Below are positions 4,917-5,415 of a stretch of 5,415 nt of DNA, in pieces. Numbering within the stretch: position 1 is the first letter of the stretch; each line of letters begins with the position of its first letter. The stretch comes from DAIRVC01 sp036803025. GTDB lineage: Bacteria; Chloroflexota; Anaerolineae; Anaerolineales; E44-bin32. The stretch spans positions 1 to 5,415 of the forward strand of contig DAIRVC010000170.1 in assembly GCA_036803025.1 (NCBI GenBank). The letters run 5' to 3'. Below the pieces are notes generated by a model, which was not told the DNA's origin, ran no database searches, and worked only from the letters and a program-made list of their open reading frames with translations. The translations under genes were made by a program, and so were the position numbers.

Positions 4917-5415
4917 ATGGACGTCGAACTCAGGGACATCCACAAGACGTTCGGCCCGGTGCGGGCCAACATCGGGATCAATCTGACCATCCCGGCCGGG
5001 ACGATCCAGGGCCTCCTAGGGGAAAACGGCGCCGGGAAGAGCACCCTGATGAAGGTCCTATCCGGGTTCATTCGGGCAGACAGCGGCGAGATCCTGCTAG
5101 ACGGCCAGACCGTTCAGGTCCATTCGCCGGCCGATGCCATCCGCCAGGGCGTCGGCATGCTCCACCAGGATCCGTTGGACTTCCCGCCTCTGCGCATCAT
5201 CGACGATTTCATCCTCGGGCGGCGGGGCGGACTCCTGCCCGACCGGACCGAGGCCGCGCGCGGGCTGCGCGATCTGGCCGACCAGTTCGGGTTCGCCCTC
5301 GATCCCGAGGCCTACGTCGATTCGCTGACTGTCGGCGAGCGCCAACAACTCGAGATCCTGCGTCTGCTCTGGTGGGGCGCGCGCGTTTTCTTTTTCGATG
5401 CGGCGACCACCGAGA
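4917..5415 (+). CDS. BMP/sugar-type ABC transporter ATP-binding protein, N-terminal domain (3' truncated)
   Basis: The first 166 residues of an ABC ATPase that runs off the right edge. The start is ATG 4917, and only a weak GGAT (4906-4909) precedes it. Visible motifs are the A-loop F12, Walker A GENGAGKST (35-43), Q-loop MLHQDP with Q84 (81-86), and a signature reading LTVGERQQLEIL (137-148), the LSVGEQQ-type variant of the RbsA/MglA/YufO-like class that has two fused nucleotide-binding domains. It should power uptake by the binding protein encoded just upstream, with permease genes expected beyond the window. The Walker B region reads RVFFFDAATTE (156-166): the aspartate D161 is present, but the usual catalytic Glu and Pro of the D-E-P-T motif are both Ala. 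The reading frame is intact, so this is a substitution, not a frameshift. A second, canonical domain further on may carry the hydrolysis, but it is outside the window. Full proteins of this class are about 500 residues. Confidence 0.93.
   Translation, partial: MDVELRDIHKTFGPVRANIGINLTIPAGTIQGLLGENGAGKSTLMKVLSGFIRADSGEILLDGQTVQVHSPADAIRQGVGMLHQDPLDFPPLRIIDDFILGRRGGLLPDRTEAARGLRDLADQFGFALDPEAYVDSLTVGERQQLEILRLLWWGARVFFFDAATTE

Noticed and set aside
3908..5071. 387-codon open frame on the minus strand over the lipoprotein and ATPase
   Set aside because: Same reason: antisense shadow with no recognisable domain, covering well-supported genes.

Overview
This is a GC-rich bacterial window with densely packed genes, all on the + strand. 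The substrate-binding lipoprotein has a Thr-Glu-Ala-Pro linker after its lipobox, and the intergenic gaps carry 7-nt repeat arrays. Together with a BMP-type ABC transporter, this suggests a Chloroflexota (Anaerolineae-like) genome. That placement rests on style and recall, not on a marker gene.

Layout: (1) positions 2-154 are the C-terminal end of a GntR/HutC-type regulator (UTRA ligand-binding domain). (2) 227-1177 encodes an aspartate-carbamoyltransferase-like enzyme that keeps the carbamoyl-phosphate site but has lost residues that bind aspartate in true PyrB. (3) 1332-2321 encodes a second, clearly different transcarbamylase of the knotted type (YgeW / N-acetyl- or N-succinylornithine carbamoyltransferase clade). 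(4) 2516-3472 encodes an intact carbamate kinase. (5) 3578-4858 encodes a BMP/Med-family substrate-binding lipoprotein. (6) 4917 to the window end encodes the N-terminal part of its ABC ATPase. The gaps before genes 3 and 4 each hold two heptad arrays in opposite orientation (TCAGCNN on the left, GCTGANN on the right). A strong hairpin lies between the binding protein and the ATPase.

Working model (inference): a BMP-type transporter imports a nitrogen-rich compound such as a purine, nucleoside or ureide. One or both transcarbamylases run in the catabolic direction and release carbamoyl phosphate from a carbamoylated intermediate. Carbamate kinase then converts carbamoyl phosphate to ATP, CO2 and ammonia. 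The upstream GntR-type regulator would sense the substrate. This resembles the ygeW-yqeA logic of anaerobic purine/ureide degradation and the allantoin-oxamate pathway, but with two different transcarbamylases side by side and no hydrolase visible in the window. The acceptor substrates cannot be read from sequence alone. The most notable details are the altered substrate loops of the first transcarbamylase, the YgeW-like features of the second, the loss of the Walker B glutamate in the first nucleotide-binding domain of the ATPase, and the paired inverted heptad arrays.
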